From the NCBI GenBank assembly GCA_000469685.2, contig LS997565.1, positions 3,002,005-3,066,004 of the forward strand: a stretch of DNA of 64,000 nucleotides. The letters run 5' to 3'. The notes below the pieces were generated by a model, which made no database searches, was not told where the DNA came from, and saw only the letters and a program-made list of their open reading frames with translations. The translations under genes and the position numbers were made by a program. Of this stretch, positions 28,501 to 41,065 are shown one piece after another. Source of the stretch: Haemonchus contortus. Lineage: Eukaryota > Nematoda > Chromadorea > Rhabditida > Trichostrongylidae. Numbering within the stretch: the first letter of the stretch is position 1; every line of letters begins with the position of its first letter.

Positions 28501-31500
28501 GCAACAATGGCAGGCCTAACAGGTCAAATTTGGGGTCACGGCAAAGTTTTCTCAGGATGCTACTTAACCACGTTCACCGAGTGACCCTTGACAAATATTG
28601 TCGTCTTGTTAATTCGTAGCACACCGCCAAAATATTCTGAAAATCGATCGAACTCCATTTCCCAAATGTTCAATCAATCTTCAAAGGATAGAGTTCTTTT
28701 TCAAGCACCGCTCTCTGGGTGCGTCCCCGCTTTGGATCTCCATCGGATCGTGGTAGCGGCTTGAATGCTTATTTAGTCTTACAATGAACTGCTGTCAGTC
28801 GATACGCAAACCAATGCTTCCATCCTCCCAGACGAGACTGGAATCAATTAAAGTACATCGGAGGGGTGGAGGGCTCGATTGGCCTAGTTGGATATTGATG
28901 CGATATTCGCTCCACGGACCGAAAAGTGCGATGGTGAGCCACTTGCCATATTACCGCCTATGCGTGATCCGTGAATCGAACACTTGATCGATATCCGTTC
29001 AGGCCAACCAAGGCTTCGTTCTTTCGAGGTCGGATACCTGGTACCGGACTCGTCTGATTGTGAGAGGATAAAAAGCATCGAACTGAACATCGGTTGCCCA
29101 CCGCAAGTTACTGTATCGGCTAAATATGTTTTTGATGTGCTAGTACGATTCCAAGTGTAAGTCGAGTGTTATGGGTGCATCCCGAACGGGACTGATTGAA
29201 GCCGAAAACTGAGCCTTATCCTTCATCATTTAGGCGGGACCTAGCATCATAACAGGGGAATTCATAGTGAATGGTTGCACTGGGGAGATTGCTCCTACCA
29301 GAAGCTTTGTTTTATCGATAGATGACTTGAGCCAATAGTAAAAGAGATATATACAACAGCTTCAATTGATTCTGATTTGTGTACTAATAGTACTAACATT
29401 GAGTACTATTCCGTCAGTGTACACTTCCCTTTCCTTGGCTAATCTTCATCTTACAAAAAAGTGCACTCGAATAAAGAGATAGGCCTTAAAAATACACTCA
29501 CACTAGGAGGAAGGCAGGAATTGAAATACGACAGGTTCGTGGTCAGATCCGAAGGAATTCTTTCCAGATCTAGAACTCGCACGTTCACTGCATCTCTCCA
29601 TGTCATTGCTTTAAAGCGGCCCACTTCACGTGAATCAGCGAGAATTGTGATTGCTGCTCCATAGCCACCTGAAATCATGAAGATCCACTGAATAACGCCT
29701 AAACTAATTGGAGCCAACGCAATTCATAGTGGGTGGCGTGAATTTAACAGCAAAATTCTTCTAGGAAAAAAGATAAATAAATAATAAAATGATAAAAGCA
29801 AAAAACTCAAAAGACGGAGACAGAGGCAACTTCGAAACCCCGGCTATCCCTATCGATAGTCAACCGAGCGTTGTTTTGCCTGAATTTGAAGCAAACTTCA
29901 AGTTCTCTCAGCCCGAATCTCTACGTACCTCGCCACTGTTGTGTTTAACACCCAGAAAGTTCAAGTGGCATGTCGAAGACCAAGATTTCACATGAGAACA
30001 ATGAGGCAGAAAGAAAAAGAAAAAACTTCACATTTAGGGTAAACGCTTCTTGGAGAACCACGTTGCCCTAGACACACTTCAATCAATCAATAAATGGGGC
30101 AGAGTGGAAGCTTCGATAAGGAGAATGGCCGGTTCTATTCACTTTCTACGTTATTGCTATGCCATTTCACAGGTTTAGCACATTCAGTGTGATCACAGGT
30201 TGAGATCCTCACAATGCAACGAGAGTCATTCATATATGAATAACTTGAAAACTACGCAGGGTTGGCCAGGCGGACAGGATCGAAAGGAATGAAAAAATCA
30301 GAGTGGCTAAGAATATTCCGCACAATCAATGGAGGATATCATCAGAAAGAATGGAACGGGGGTACACCCAAGTGGAAAAATGGAACAGGAAGAAATGAAC
30401 CCATACTTGATTACTAATCTGTATTGAGGTAGAATGATGGTTAAGAAAGACATTTACTTAACGGCAGAAATCGTCTTTGAGGTAATTGAACTTATTTGAA
30501 CTCACCAAATCTAGCCGCTCTTCCGATTCGATGGAAATACGTTTCTAGATTGATAGCGGTCTCCAGGTTCACTACCAAATTGACGTTGCTGGCATCAATG
30601 CCACGGGCGGTCAAAAAGAATAAAAAATACTATTTCAGATGCATCGAAATCTGTGAGACAGTGAATATCATATAAAAACTTACCAAGTCTGTAGAAACAA
30701 GGACTTTCAATTTGTTGTGTTTTAACTTTTCAATCACAGAATCGCGTTCAGGTTGCGTCATCTGAGCAGATATGAAGGCAGCAAGAAATCCATCATTTTC
30801 TAGACGAGAACAGGTTGGTTCACATCTGAAATCATCATTAAGGAGAAATGGGAATCTATGTAAAACAAGTGTTTTGCAACCTACTGCTGATGAAGATTGC
30901 AGAAAACAAGACATTGATTGAACTGGATCGATTTTAAAAGATGCACGAGGCAGTTAATGGCTGGCTGATCGCTTACCGCAATGTACTGCTTTATTCCAAT
31001 CAGTTGCACGTCTTCTAAATCAATGTAGAAAATTGGGTTGTGGGCCAAACAAATGGTTCGCGATACAAACAGAACATATTCACACAGCGCTAATCCACAG
31101 AACCAACCAGAATTCAGACGCACCAATGAGGCGTCTCGCATAAATTTAGCCAACAATTTGTCCAAATTCCGTGGATAGGTAGCCGAAAAGACTGCTACTT
31201 GACGTGAAGGCGGAAGAGCAGAAAACAGGTAGCTAAAAATATTTATTTATCATGAGAGCCAGTGAAGTGAATAATCTGTAATAGCAATCCGAAAAAGTAA
31301 ACAGGTCGATATGGACATATTTTGATTTTCAACAAGCAACCCTTGGTTTCCAATTATACAGAACAGAAATTTTAAAAAAAAACTTTTTGCCAACCGGAGG
31401 TTGCAATGCTTGTTTAGGGCGGGAATGGATTTTTGTAGGGAAGAAAACTTTTTTAAAGACGTGAACAGTTTGTTTAGAGGTTATATGTCGATAAAAGCGG

Positions 31501-33639
31501 CATGTAGCCATACTCCCGTTATGACACTAGGTCGAGTGGGGCTGCAAAAAGTCTCCCCGATATTGGACAAAGAAATGCGCCCTTTTCAATCAATAAATGT
31601 TATACATGGGACTTTGAAGAATATTTTTGAAATTTTCAGCTACTTGTTAACTTTGAGTGCACAAAAATAATAAAAACCGGCATATAGTGCCGGAATACAT
31701 AGAAACGATCAAGAAATTCATTTGACATTCACGTGATTTCTCTATAGTAATGAATTAAGGAATGTCTATAACTTTGCTTTCTATCGCATTCATCTAACTT
31801 CAAACATGGAGTACTAAAACACCGGATACTGAGTATTTTGATAATCGATAATCAGGACAGGTTCCATTGATCTGATCGAATTGATCGCTTCGAAAGCGAC
31901 CCAAGCATGTTCTCCATTAAGGCAAGCAAGAACAACTTGGACAATTTGTTACTGGCACCGATAAAACCAGATTCAACAATTCTTTATGGGAGTGTTAACA
32001 AGTTTTGCGGCAATGATACGAGAAACCATGGAGAAAGGCGCATTACACAATTGATTTCTGGTCTGAGAAGAACGGGCAAGACGAACTATTGTCGAAACTT
32101 TTTAGCACCCTTGAAAGTGACAGTTGCTCCCATTCGCACTGGATCAAAGCGAGAGATTCCGTCCTATTCGAATTGTGGTATTATTCTGAACTGTTGATGC
32201 AGCCTTTTTGTTATTTCACTACAGAACCGCTCTATCTAGATGAAGGTGCAGAACGTTGAGAATTTGTACAATGTCTTCAACTGTAAAGACTCGAGTGCGG
32301 TCAGAGCTCAATTTGAATGAAAGAGGTGCAGTTTGGCAGCATGGTTGCTAAGCAGACCACTCCTGAGTGATACCACAGACAAGAATCTTGACTAGCGTGA
32401 TGACGAGTATATCGGAACTTCGCGATTTCCAATTTATTAGGATCGAAGACAATCGCTCGAAGGAACGCAATTACTCGAATGAGTGCAACTGCAGAAGAAG
32501 AGACAAAATTCCCACCCTCTGTCTGTGTGTATCCTTAATACGGTCTATAATATACTCCCATTTCCTTTGTGAAGTATCAATAAGATTACCGGTAAGAAGT
32601 AGTTTCTTGCTATTATTGGACCTTCAACTCATATGGAAATTTTCTCAATTACAGGATTAAAGTAAGATATTCGGTGAGTGAAATTCCACACAATTTTGGA
32701 ATGACACCTCACCCGACAGTTCCCTCTCAGAACAAAACTAAGATAAGAATTTTGATCAGTTTCTTCTTGACCAATTCTTTTCATCATTTTCTGATCAGTG
32801 GCCAACTGAAATAAACTTCACAATCATTCGCAATTATTCATATATCCATTAACACTGCTCCATTAATCATAACTCAGAACTGCTGCAGTAGAATTGAGGA
32901 CATATTCATTTGGGGTTGAGCATGGAACAATGTGGGTCAAAAGGGCAAACCTACTTGATGTCCTTCTGAAAGCACTCCTCCATAAGCTTGTCAGCCTCAT
33001 CCAAAACAAACAAATCTATAGCCTTCATATTGAGAGCACCACTTTGAGCCATTTGACAGATTCTTCCCGTAGTACCAACGACAATATGTGCGCCCCTTTT
33101 GAGGGCCTGCACATCAAGATGTACTGGAGTTCCACCTACCAGAAGACTGAAATCATATTAGTGCAGAGCGTATGAATAAAACTCATCATGACGAAGTAAT
33201 CAAAGTCGTTCAATACTCACGCGATACGAGTTTTGAAATGGGCGATCGTCTTAATCGTATCCTTGATCTGAGTGGCAATCTCTCTGGTAGGAGCGATTAT
33301 AATTTTTTGCACATCATTCGATTGGAGGTTCAGATTTTCAATAGCGAGTATGGCAAAAACAAGTGTTTTTCCAGTCCCTGACTTTGCCTGGACTAACATA
33401 TCTGAAACGCGATCGTTTCATATCGAAAATATGTCTTGACGATAACTGGGAGTCTCACCTAATCCAGTCAATCCTGTAGGAATAGCCTTCATTTGTACCG
33501 GTGATGGTACACGATATCCATGATTCTTGAGATTTGCCACAGTTGAAGGAGAAATCATCAAGGATTCAAACGTGCCTTGTGTCCTTACATCCTCGGTACG
33601 CTGATTTGGATCTATTTCGATGATTTCTTGGAATTCCAT
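25577..33639 (-). CDS. mel-46: DEAD-box RNA helicase DDX20/Gemin3 homologue, 17 coding exons
   Basis: Gemin3 is the helicase of the SMN complex; the C. elegans counterpart is MEL-46. Exons: 33459-33639, 33221-33401, 32955-33146, 31108-31232, 30885-31014, 30684-30825, 30506-30611, 29502-29668, 28214-28332, 28025-28115, 27809-27963, 27647-27757, 27220-27324, 27054-27165, 26866-26997, 26609-26788, 25577-26200. Every junction is phase-compatible, giving about 950 aa, close to the nematode family length as I recall it. Helicase core: Q-motif region [10 protein letters not shown] (45-54), Walker A AKSGTGKT (66-73), PTREIA (98-103), DEAD (170-173), SAT (201-203), TARGID (318-323), HRIGRAAR (344-351). 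Motif Ib reads TTGR instead of TPGR and motif VI has Ala for the usual second Gly. The tail (from about 380) carries three Y-x-R motifs and an acidic Ser/Glu-rich end. Exon 7 lacks an AG acceptor at the conserved position. Uncertain: the last residues and whether the tail exons could form a separate gene; continuous phase argues for one. Confidence 0.88.
27347..27498. repeat. Two adjacent palindromes in a helicase intron
   Basis: First: 24-bp arms 27347-27370 and 27378-27401 (one mismatch, 7-nt loop), core CTTAATCAGAAGAC. Second: perfect 28-bp arms 27441-27468 and 27471-27498 with a 2-nt spacer, core GCAGCCAATCTGCCCGAAGT. A partial third copy of the second arm (TATGAAAGCAGCCA) follows at 27533, after a GC-rich GAGCGAGCGAGC stretch. 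Confidence 0.85.
28930..29230 (+). repeat. tRNA-derived SINE, copy D (divergent, in a DDX20 intron)
   Basis: The body matches the SINE consensus (CAGGCCAACCAAGG, CCACCGCAAGTTACTGTAT, GGGACTGATTGAAGCC) and ends in CCTTATCCTTCATC. The promoter head is badly decayed. It sits in the 1.17-kb intron between exons 8 and 9 of the helicase gene, antisense to it. Confidence 0.7.
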
Positions 33640-34349
33640 CAGACATAAGGCAACTGGCGCCGGTCCTATGACCTGTAGGCATTGATACAGTCACTAGACA
33701 AAACTTAGATACATTTCGAGAGAACTGCGATATCAAGGAACTAGTAAATACCGGAAAAGAAAAGAGCAGCGATAAGGAACGCCACCATACACCCCGAGAA
33801 CCGTCGAAAAATAATAGCAACTAAAGGAAACCGCGGTGGAGCGCGAAATTCTCCGTACAGCGCGAAATCTCAATAAAGGGTTATACTCCACCTCCTCTCC
33901 ATATTCTTCTCTCTCCCAGCTTTATTTCCATCAAAATACTCCCCTCTCCCCCAATATGGTCAAGTACACCTGGTACCACTAGGTGGCGGTTAAAGGCGTC
34001 TTTCTACGAAATCATCGTTTCCCGAAATCGACTACGATATCTACGCTGAAAGCATAACGATATAATTTCGTCTATCTGAGTTCAGCTGATCAACTAACAT
34101 CTGTTAGATTCATGCTGCAGATGGCTTTTTATGTTGATGTGAAACATTGTTTCTTTCAGCCTGATGGTCAGACTTCTTCATGAAAGCTCTATGAAATGAT
34201 GATGTGACTGACGGTACATGTGATTTGCTCTTTCTGGGATAGTATGGCTGCATTCAGACTTTCCGTTGACGACATCTGACGGGCACACGAAGCACCATTT
34301 CGCGAGGCGTGGTGGAACGGTGTCACAGAACCCGATTTAAAACTACCCT

Positions 34350-34763
34350 TGAAATTCCATAGATAAGAGCGGTTTAATTTACCGGTGAAAAATGAATTGG
34401 AATGAAATTGAAATTCAATGCAGTCACCCTCTAATTTGATGGATGGATAAATAAAAACCGAAGAAGTTAAGAAGAAGCTCCGCCCCTCAACTCCAAACCC
34501 CGCCCACTTAATAGACAATTCATATAGAAAAATAGCGATTTTAACAGATCGCTATTTTAACGGATCGCTCTTTTAACAGATTGCTATTTTTCCATATGAA
34601 TTGTTTATTAAGTGGGCGGGGTTTAGAGTTGAGCTTCTTCTTAACTTCCTCTTCGGTTTTTATTTATCCATCCATCAAGTTAGAGGGTGACTGCATTGAA
34701 TTTCAATTTCATTCCAATTCTTTTTTCACCGGTAAATTAAACCGCTCTTATCTATGGAATTTT
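34350..34763. repeat. Large hairpin with about 175-bp arms
   Basis: The left arm 34350-34535 and right arm 34585-34763 are nearly perfect inverted copies: both hold AAATTCCATAGATAAGAGCG, ACCGGTGAAAAATGAATTGG-like, TGCAGTCACCCTCTAA and CCCCGCCCACTTAATA blocks. The left arm has an 8-bp insertion near GAAGCTCCGCCCC. The loop holds about three copies of a 17-bp unit (GATCGCTATTTTAACAG). No coding sequence. Confidence 0.9.
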
Positions 34764-35257
34764 AGGATAGATCATTCAAGCTTCGAAGAGCTCAAGGCAC
34801 TCCAATTTGCCTGTTCAACTCTATTGTTATAACCTTGATCGCTTTTCAGTTAGGGTATGGTTAGATAAGTTTTTTTTTCGCTCGTTGTAGCTCGAGATCA
34901 GGGAACAGGCTGCCGAGTTAACATTCGTCCTAGGCCGTCTTCCATGCACTTCCAGTTGGCCAAGGTCTTCAGGGCTGAGGCCAATTTCACAAATACTATT
35001 TTTATAGTGGCGCACTACATAACTCATAGGGTGCTTCATAGTATAACTACGTAGTTTATCATCTCGTCAATAAGCTCGTCGTTCATACATCATAATTCTA
35101 ATTCGTCGTTCATAACGACATTCTGTACGTACAGGGATCCAACGATCGTTTTCTTTCCGCAACAGAAGCTTTGCAATGATTGTTATAATATCTGTATGAT
35201 CGAATAATAGTGATAGATGGGCAACGCAGTACAAAATCTCAACCATACCTTGATCAG

Positions 35258-35544
35258 GGGCGGAGGTGGTGTAGTGGCAAGTGGCGCACTGTATCACACG
35301 CACGGTCAGGGGTTCAAATCTCGGATCGATGCCCGCCTAGGCCAACCAAGCCTTCCATCCCTTCGGGGTCGGTGAATTGGTACCAGACTCGTCTGGAAGG
35401 ATGAAAGCACTGACTTGTACATCGGCTGGCCACCGCAAGTCATTGTATAGGCCACATACGCACTACGATTCTGAATGGAAGTCGAGTGCGGGGGCGCATC
35501 CCTCAGACGGGATTGATTAACGCCAAAAACCTTTAAACTTTTAA
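35258..35544 (+). repeat. tRNA-derived SINE, copy C (full length)
   Basis: Head with GGTGTAGTGGCAAGTGG and GGTTCAAATCTC, followed by the common body. Flanked by ACCTTGATCAG (35247-35257) and ACCTTGATTAG (35545-35555), an 11-bp duplication with one mismatch. It lies between the helicase and GPCR genes. Confidence 0.9.
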
Positions 35545-36138
35545 ACCTTGATTAGCCTTTGTTCCAAAAAAGTGGGGACAAGGCATTTTCAGAAACAGAA
35601 AGGCAGAGAGTTGGAAGTACTCCCGTCTCGACCGGCAGTCTTCCCGCTGCAACTACTGTGCCCTTCCTCTGGGGATTCAAACCGTTCCCTTCACATTGCG
35701 CGGCTGCGTGTGGCGAGTGCGACGTCATTTTCGGGAAGAAAATACCATACCCTTTGTTTCATAAGAGAGTGCAGACGTTAGGTGAAAAGGCTGTTTGCGA
35801 AAGGTTTCACAAAATGCACCGCATTGTACCTTGAGTTGAGCAGTTGTCCACATGGATAGCCAAGTGGGTAGCCGCCTCAAGTGGAACTGCGCTATGTTGT
35901 GGAGGTCCGAATGAAATTAGGGTCAACAGAAGTGCCAGCTAGCCCATGGGGTGTACAGTAATCCTAATTTTATGCAATATTCTGAAAACTTTTATGGGCC
36001 GATTGGAACTTATATACGTCAGAAACACTTCAACAACTGCTCTGAATTCTCTTTCAAGGATACCTCTGAGGATTGAAAACGACATTTTTGGAAGTGGAAC
36101 TGAGAATTCCATCACAATAAAAAAACTATTCACTTCAC

Positions 36139-36144
36139 TTTATT
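36139..36144 (-). terminator. Poly(A) signal AATAAA of the GPCR gene
   Basis: AATAAA on the minus strand about 80 nt downstream of the receptor stop codon, a usual distance for a short nematode 3' UTR. Confidence 0.5.
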
Positions 36145-36224
36145 AATTGAGCAGATTGAATTGAAAAAATGAGGATCAACAAATAAACCCGAAAATAATT
36201 TGATACAATGGCGATCAGTAAATA

Positions 36225-38628
36225 TCAGAGATCTTGTGGAGTCACTACCAAGCGTGATCGCTCTGTCTCAGTGGTCCGGCCCAAAATTCGCGATCTAGCC
36301 AAGTCTTCTTCGATTTTATCCGAGTTGCATCGGCTCAGCTTGGCGGACAGTTGGCTAAGTGGATACCATATCAGGGTAGGCGAGAGAAACGGTAGCAATT
36401 GTTGTAGGTCAGCATCTTCAGGTAGCGCTGTGAAGAGAATGTTCTGCAAAGAAAAATCGATAACGATCAATAAAATAAGGTATTGCTGGAGATCGGGAAA
36501 CTAACTCGTTTGGCTTCCGGAATGTAGGGCAGAATATTACAGCAATAGTGTATGATGACGACGTAAATCTGGAAAAAATTCTTTCAAAAAATGTGGTTAA
36601 ACGTATTGGCTGCAAAGAGGTTTTCAAATTGAAATGCCCCGAAGCTGATGTGACCAGCAGCCGCGCACCCGCACCGCACCTGCTGACCACGCCCATTTGA
36701 TGTACCATTCCAATTGGAACCTGAATTGTGCTAGGAAGTTCGAAAGTCTGTACTCACTAGATTCCTTGAGACAGCTTTGCTTGACTTGAGTTTGGCTCTT
36801 GAGGTGATAAACAGTTGGAAATAGACGGAGAGCAGAAGCGGTACAGCAAATTCGAAAGCGAATTTCGCCAATGCAGTAACCGGATATAATTCAGGCTTCA
36901 GGTTACACCGGTACGTATGGATCAACATGATGTATTGATCGCTATCGATCTGATCCTTACGGATCAATTCGAGCTGAAAAGTGAACGGCATGTTTGGATT
37001 TTTCAAAGAAATCCTAGAGAGTTTCAGCACCTCTGCAGCCAATCCCTGGGGAATGACGATGACCAGCACGAGAACTGTCAAGAAGGAGAAGGTCAGAGAT
37101 ATCAGAACTCCTTCGTAACGTGTCAGTCGGTTTGGTCGGCTCAGGAACATTGCCTGGAAGGAAATTATTAAGTGAACAGGTATGCGTTGAATTGAGAATG
37201 GAACCAATTGCTTACCACAAACCCATGAAGAGCTGCTATAGTCCATGGAATGACAACACGTCCGGCGGTCGTGAGGATGTGATGAGCATGACATGAGACT
37301 CGGCCAAACATCCATATTCGTACCAATTTCTCCAAAATCACTGACGGTAACCCTAATGGGACCTGCAATTCGAGAAGATTCCGAATGATATTTAAATTGC
37401 CTCTTCCGTTTCATAAGTCATAGAAATTGATGTTTTTGCTTTCTTAAATCATCCTATTAAAGATATTTGATAATCAATGTTCGACTTATTCGACCTCCCT
37501 TCGCCAAATGCACTTCAAGAAGGAGGAAGCTTTGAAGAGCATACTTTTCGGTTCTGATACCAAAGTGATTTCAAGATGTCATCAACAGCAGGTACGATGC
37601 ACCCATGGGAATTGTACAAAACTAACTCAGACGATCAGGATCTCCCTTCCCCAAATAGCTAACCAATCTAAGCTCTTTGAGAGAACCCTTTTACATGAAT
37701 GAAATAATATTTCCAAATCAAAGTTCAAAAGAGCAAATAGACTTACTAAAAAATTGATGAACAGAAGAGTAGCAATGAAGCATTGCGGTGGAATCTTCCA
37801 CGTCAAGCGTCTAGTGTAAACCTAAATGAGTATTTATTCCTACACTATTTTTTAGACCTTTACTTCGTCTTCCATGAATAGCTTGATCGAGAGCTACATT
37901 TGAACGCAATCGAATAAACAAACATTTGGATCCAAGGTAAATTTAGTGTAAGTTAGGGTCTGATGGCTCAGCACTATAGCCTCCATTAAGTGCAGGTTAC
38001 CATGTTCCCGTCTCTGCTGTGGATACCCACGGAAGCTGAGGGGTTCTGAATGGGCCTCGATCCCTGCCTAATTTAGAAAGATGAGTGCACACCACTACCC
38101 GAAAGCAATTTGTGGGAAGCTGGAGACTAACTCCAATGTGGCCCACTCAATGATTGATCGAAAGGTTAAGAAATGAAGTAGAAGGCACCAGCAATCCATT
38201 GAAAGTAAGCCATTTTTTCGATTTGCTATTGAATTTGTACAATTTCAAAACCGATTGGGTGTTCTATTCCGAAATAGTGACGGGTTATTTAGGAGAAAAA
38301 TCGAGACCTTAACTCAGCAGTATCCCAAAATCAACCGGGAGACCTACCCTACAATCTTGAAGAGAAGTACCTAATACTCCTACAGAATCAAGGGCTTCAA
38401 CAATTATGAAACTAGCCCTGCAGGTCCTAAACGGAATGACAACACTACCTGTAAAACCATTTGACTGGCATTTCCACAAATGGCGATTGTCAAGCATCCA
38501 ACCAACGCAACAGAAATCGCCAGTGCAGCTGAGGACGGTTCTTCCGTAGGCGGTAGAAACGGCAGTACTGGTGGGCCTTCACCGCTGTCTTCCATGCCCG
38601 TGTGATTCAACATAGATTCGTCCTGCAT
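36225..38628 (-). CDS. Rhodopsin-like (class A) orphan G protein-coupled receptor, 6 coding exons
   Basis: Exons: 38449-38628, 37747-37821, 37216-37362, 36758-37153, 36506-36568, 36225-36443; all junctions in phase, 1080 nt, 359 aa. Seven hydrophobic segments can be placed: TM1 33-56 with the class-typical Gly-Asn (GN at 52-53), TM2 74-96, TM3 110-138, TM4 150-173, TM5 227-249 with a central Pro, TM6 266-283, TM7 300-322 with an SP motif in place of NP. C109 before TM3 and C217 in the second extracellular loop would form the conserved disulfide. The DRY position reads SRP, so the ionic lock is not canonical. The N-terminus has one N-glycosylation sequon (NHT at 8-10) and no signal peptide. 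The start was chosen because TTTTTCAG lies 1 nt upstream of the ATG, a typical trans- or cis-splice acceptor. I cannot name the subfamily or ligand; the divergent family fits nematode-expanded receptors. Confidence 0.85.
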
Positions 38629-40536
38629 TCTGAAAAATAAGGCATCCCAAAAAAGTTGAGCTAACAAATAAACGATTCGACCGACGAAATAAGCGAGGAG
38701 TATCATTAACATAATAAAATCGAATCAACCGAGTACAAGTACCAACAAAATAAAGATGATGTTGTTTAGGATGGTTCAGGAAAAAACTACATAATCATCT
38801 TAACCGAAGTAAGCGAAAGGAAAGGAATGAGGAGTGCAGCAAGTTGGCTAGACGGTAAATGACCAAAAATGACGAATGAATAACAAGATTCTTGTAATGA
38901 GTTAGAGAAAACGAAGTTAGCCTCGTAAGGGACCTAAACCCGCACTAATGTTTTCCCAATTGTGCGAACAAGGTAATTGCGAGTTCGAGTCTCAAATGAG
39001 GTCGAAACATTCTATTAGGGATCCTCAACGGAAAAGGAGGGAAAGAACCACATCTAGTTCCACCCAACATAGTTATTCCAGAAGAAAAGAAAAATGAATT
39101 AAAACTATAGAATAGACTATCGCAGGCATCATGCTGTAAACGATCTCTAGGGGGTTTGGTGCAGTAGTAACGAAATCGTCGCGCCGCGGCAAGAGGGACA
39201 CCGCGCGCGCGAAGGAATATGGCAGAATGCAGCAGCAGGTAAGAAATACAGGAACAAAGGAATCAATAGTAAAATCATTCCTATAATAAGGATTGCATAT
39301 CTATTGGCTATGTGAAGAACGCTAGAGCTGTAAAAACGGCGAAAGAATGGTCCGCGACAGCCGCGTGCTGCGAATCGATTACGGAAAACCGTTCCTACTG
39401 TCCGTCTCCCATCTTTAGTTTATAGGAGGGACCTCATTCCCTCATATGTAGCTCACGACTATTTCTGTCAATTTGTCTCGCCCTGCTCCGATCTTGAAAA
39501 GACAGCATATATATGTAGTCTCACAAAAGCCATTTAGGACCCCCTTGCTGGCATCCGATGTCACCCAAGACCACAAAATATCCCCTACGTCTTTCTCGAG
39601 TGCATCGAACTCACGTCGAGCAGGCTGCGAAGACTTTCCAACACCCCTTTCCTTAACGTCGACTCTCTCGATGTTACCTGTTTTGTTAACGAAAGACACG
39701 GACCAAATCCTGGTTCACCTGTTTATTGAAGGAAACCTCCTGAGCATAAGTTGCCATCCAACTTGACTGAAAGTAATTTAAGCAAATATCACACCCGCAA
39801 AATCACTCTCTAAGTCAAAGCAAAATGAATGCTTGGTTGAAGAAGTCACCACTCGGACGAAGAAGGAAAATCTGAAGAATAAAATGAAATATGCAGCGCT
39901 ATTCATGTCGCGTAATTTGGAAAAGCATAGACAAAGGCAGGCGATGAAGACTCTGCCGATCATATCAGTTGATCTGATCTTTTCAAAGTCAGACTTGAAT
40001 TCTAGGATGTCATAATTTTTTTGATTACAGGAAGACCAACAATCAGTTCAAACTGAGGCGGTGCACAAAGAGAGAAGGTACTATTCTCTTATAATTATTT
40101 CTAAGTTCGCTCGAGAAAACCCTTAAGGCTACGACACTTCGGAGTTCGATTTCCCCTAAGCAAAAAACCTCCGATATTCCAAGGAAGAAATTTCCGCCGA
40201 ACATTGACAAGCTCTACACCAAGCCGTTGTTTAGGCACGAAACACATTCAATCACATCTACGATTCTGATTGAAAATGGAATACATGGCTCATAGCTGAG
40301 CAATCAAACCCGTTTCTCTCGCTTGTCAACTTCGTAGGACTTATGACCGTTTTTCTTCAAAATATTTAAGTGCATACAAAGGAAATTGAGGCAAGCGCTG
40401 GAAATAAGAGCTAAAAAATCCAGTAAAGGCCAAAAACATATGAGAGTGCTGAAAAATTCCGGAAAAAATCAAAGGGGTTGAGAGAAAAGTAGTTCTATGC
40501 TGAAAAAGTATTCATTTATAACAAAGCAAAAGGTCC
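38629..40536. other. Gene-free stretch upstream of the GPCR
   Basis: Holds repeat family 2 copy 2 (39151-39420) and, on the minus strand at 39442-39699, an 85-codon open frame (VDVKERGVGKSSQPARREFD) that I cannot assign. The GPCR promoter is expected at the left end, but no motif stands out. Confidence 0.5.
39151..39420 (+). repeat. Repeat family 2 (SINE-like), copy 2
   Basis: 270 bp, starts GGGGTTTGGTGCAGTAGTAA, keeps the GC-rich hairpin (CGTCGCGCCGCGG / CCGCGCGCGCG), GACAGCCGCGTGCTGCGAAT and AAAACCGTTCCTACTGTCCG. GGTGCAGTAGTAACG resembles a pol III box A, but I find no box B. Confidence 0.7.
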
Positions 40537-40608
40537 TGGAGGTATGGGGAATTGAACCCCAGCCCTCTCCCATGCTAAGGGAGCGCTCTACCACTGAGCT
40601 ATACCCCC
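40537..40608 (-). tRNA. tRNA-Ala (anticodon AGC)
   Basis: The reverse complement folds into a perfect 72-nt cloverleaf: acceptor GGGGGTA/TACCTCC, D-arm GCTC..GAGC, anticodon stem CTCCC/GGGAG with loop TTAGCAT (AGC at 34-36), T-arm TGGGG TTCAATT CCCCA, discriminator A. The G3:U70 wobble pair, the identity element of alanine tRNAs, is present. A TTTT pol III terminator (plus-strand AAAA at 40528-40531) follows 5 nt after the discriminator. There is no intron and no 3' CCA is encoded, as usual in eukaryotes. Confidence 0.97.
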
Positions 40609-40989
40609 ACGCTCACTTGCCGACACTACTCCATCACGTCCTGATGTGACCGTGGCAATGTTGCTAAGTGCATGGCTCCCTGGCTAGAATTTTGACTGCT
40701 ATCAACAAATAGTATTTGAACGAAAAGAGATCAATCCGGGATCTAAATTTTGGGGCTTGAACTGACGAGTACTTCATTAACTGAGCATTCAATTCATTAT
40801 ATACTGTTATACTCGTGATTTGAGGACAGGAAGAGCAACAAGTTTTTTTGCCCTCAGAAAACAGATTACGTACATACCCTTTTCAAAAGTTCTAGTGTCC
40901 TCAGGCACTCACAAACACAATACTCCCTCGCTTTGATGTTTTACGACAACGAAAAATGCCAAGATGGGAAGACAAAGGCAAAGCCTTTC

Positions 40990-41065
40990 GCTATTATATG
41001 TCAAAGTCACGGTTCGAATTCAGATCAAAGCCAGCTCAGGCCAGTCAAACCTTCCATCTATCCAT
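40990..41065 (+). repeat. SINE fragment around box B
   Basis: AGTCACGGTTCGAATTCAGA then CAGGCCAGTCAAACCTTCCA, matching box B and the adjacent body. Confidence 0.55.

Noticed and set aside
34371..34385. SL1-like GGTTTAATTTACC
   Set aside because: It lies in the arm of the large hairpin, lacks the rest of the spliced-leader RNA sequence and the Sm site.
37940..38170. Possible further SINE in the first GPCR intron (TGGCTCAGCACTATAGCC)
   Set aside because: Only a box A-like run was seen, without the SINE body or tail.
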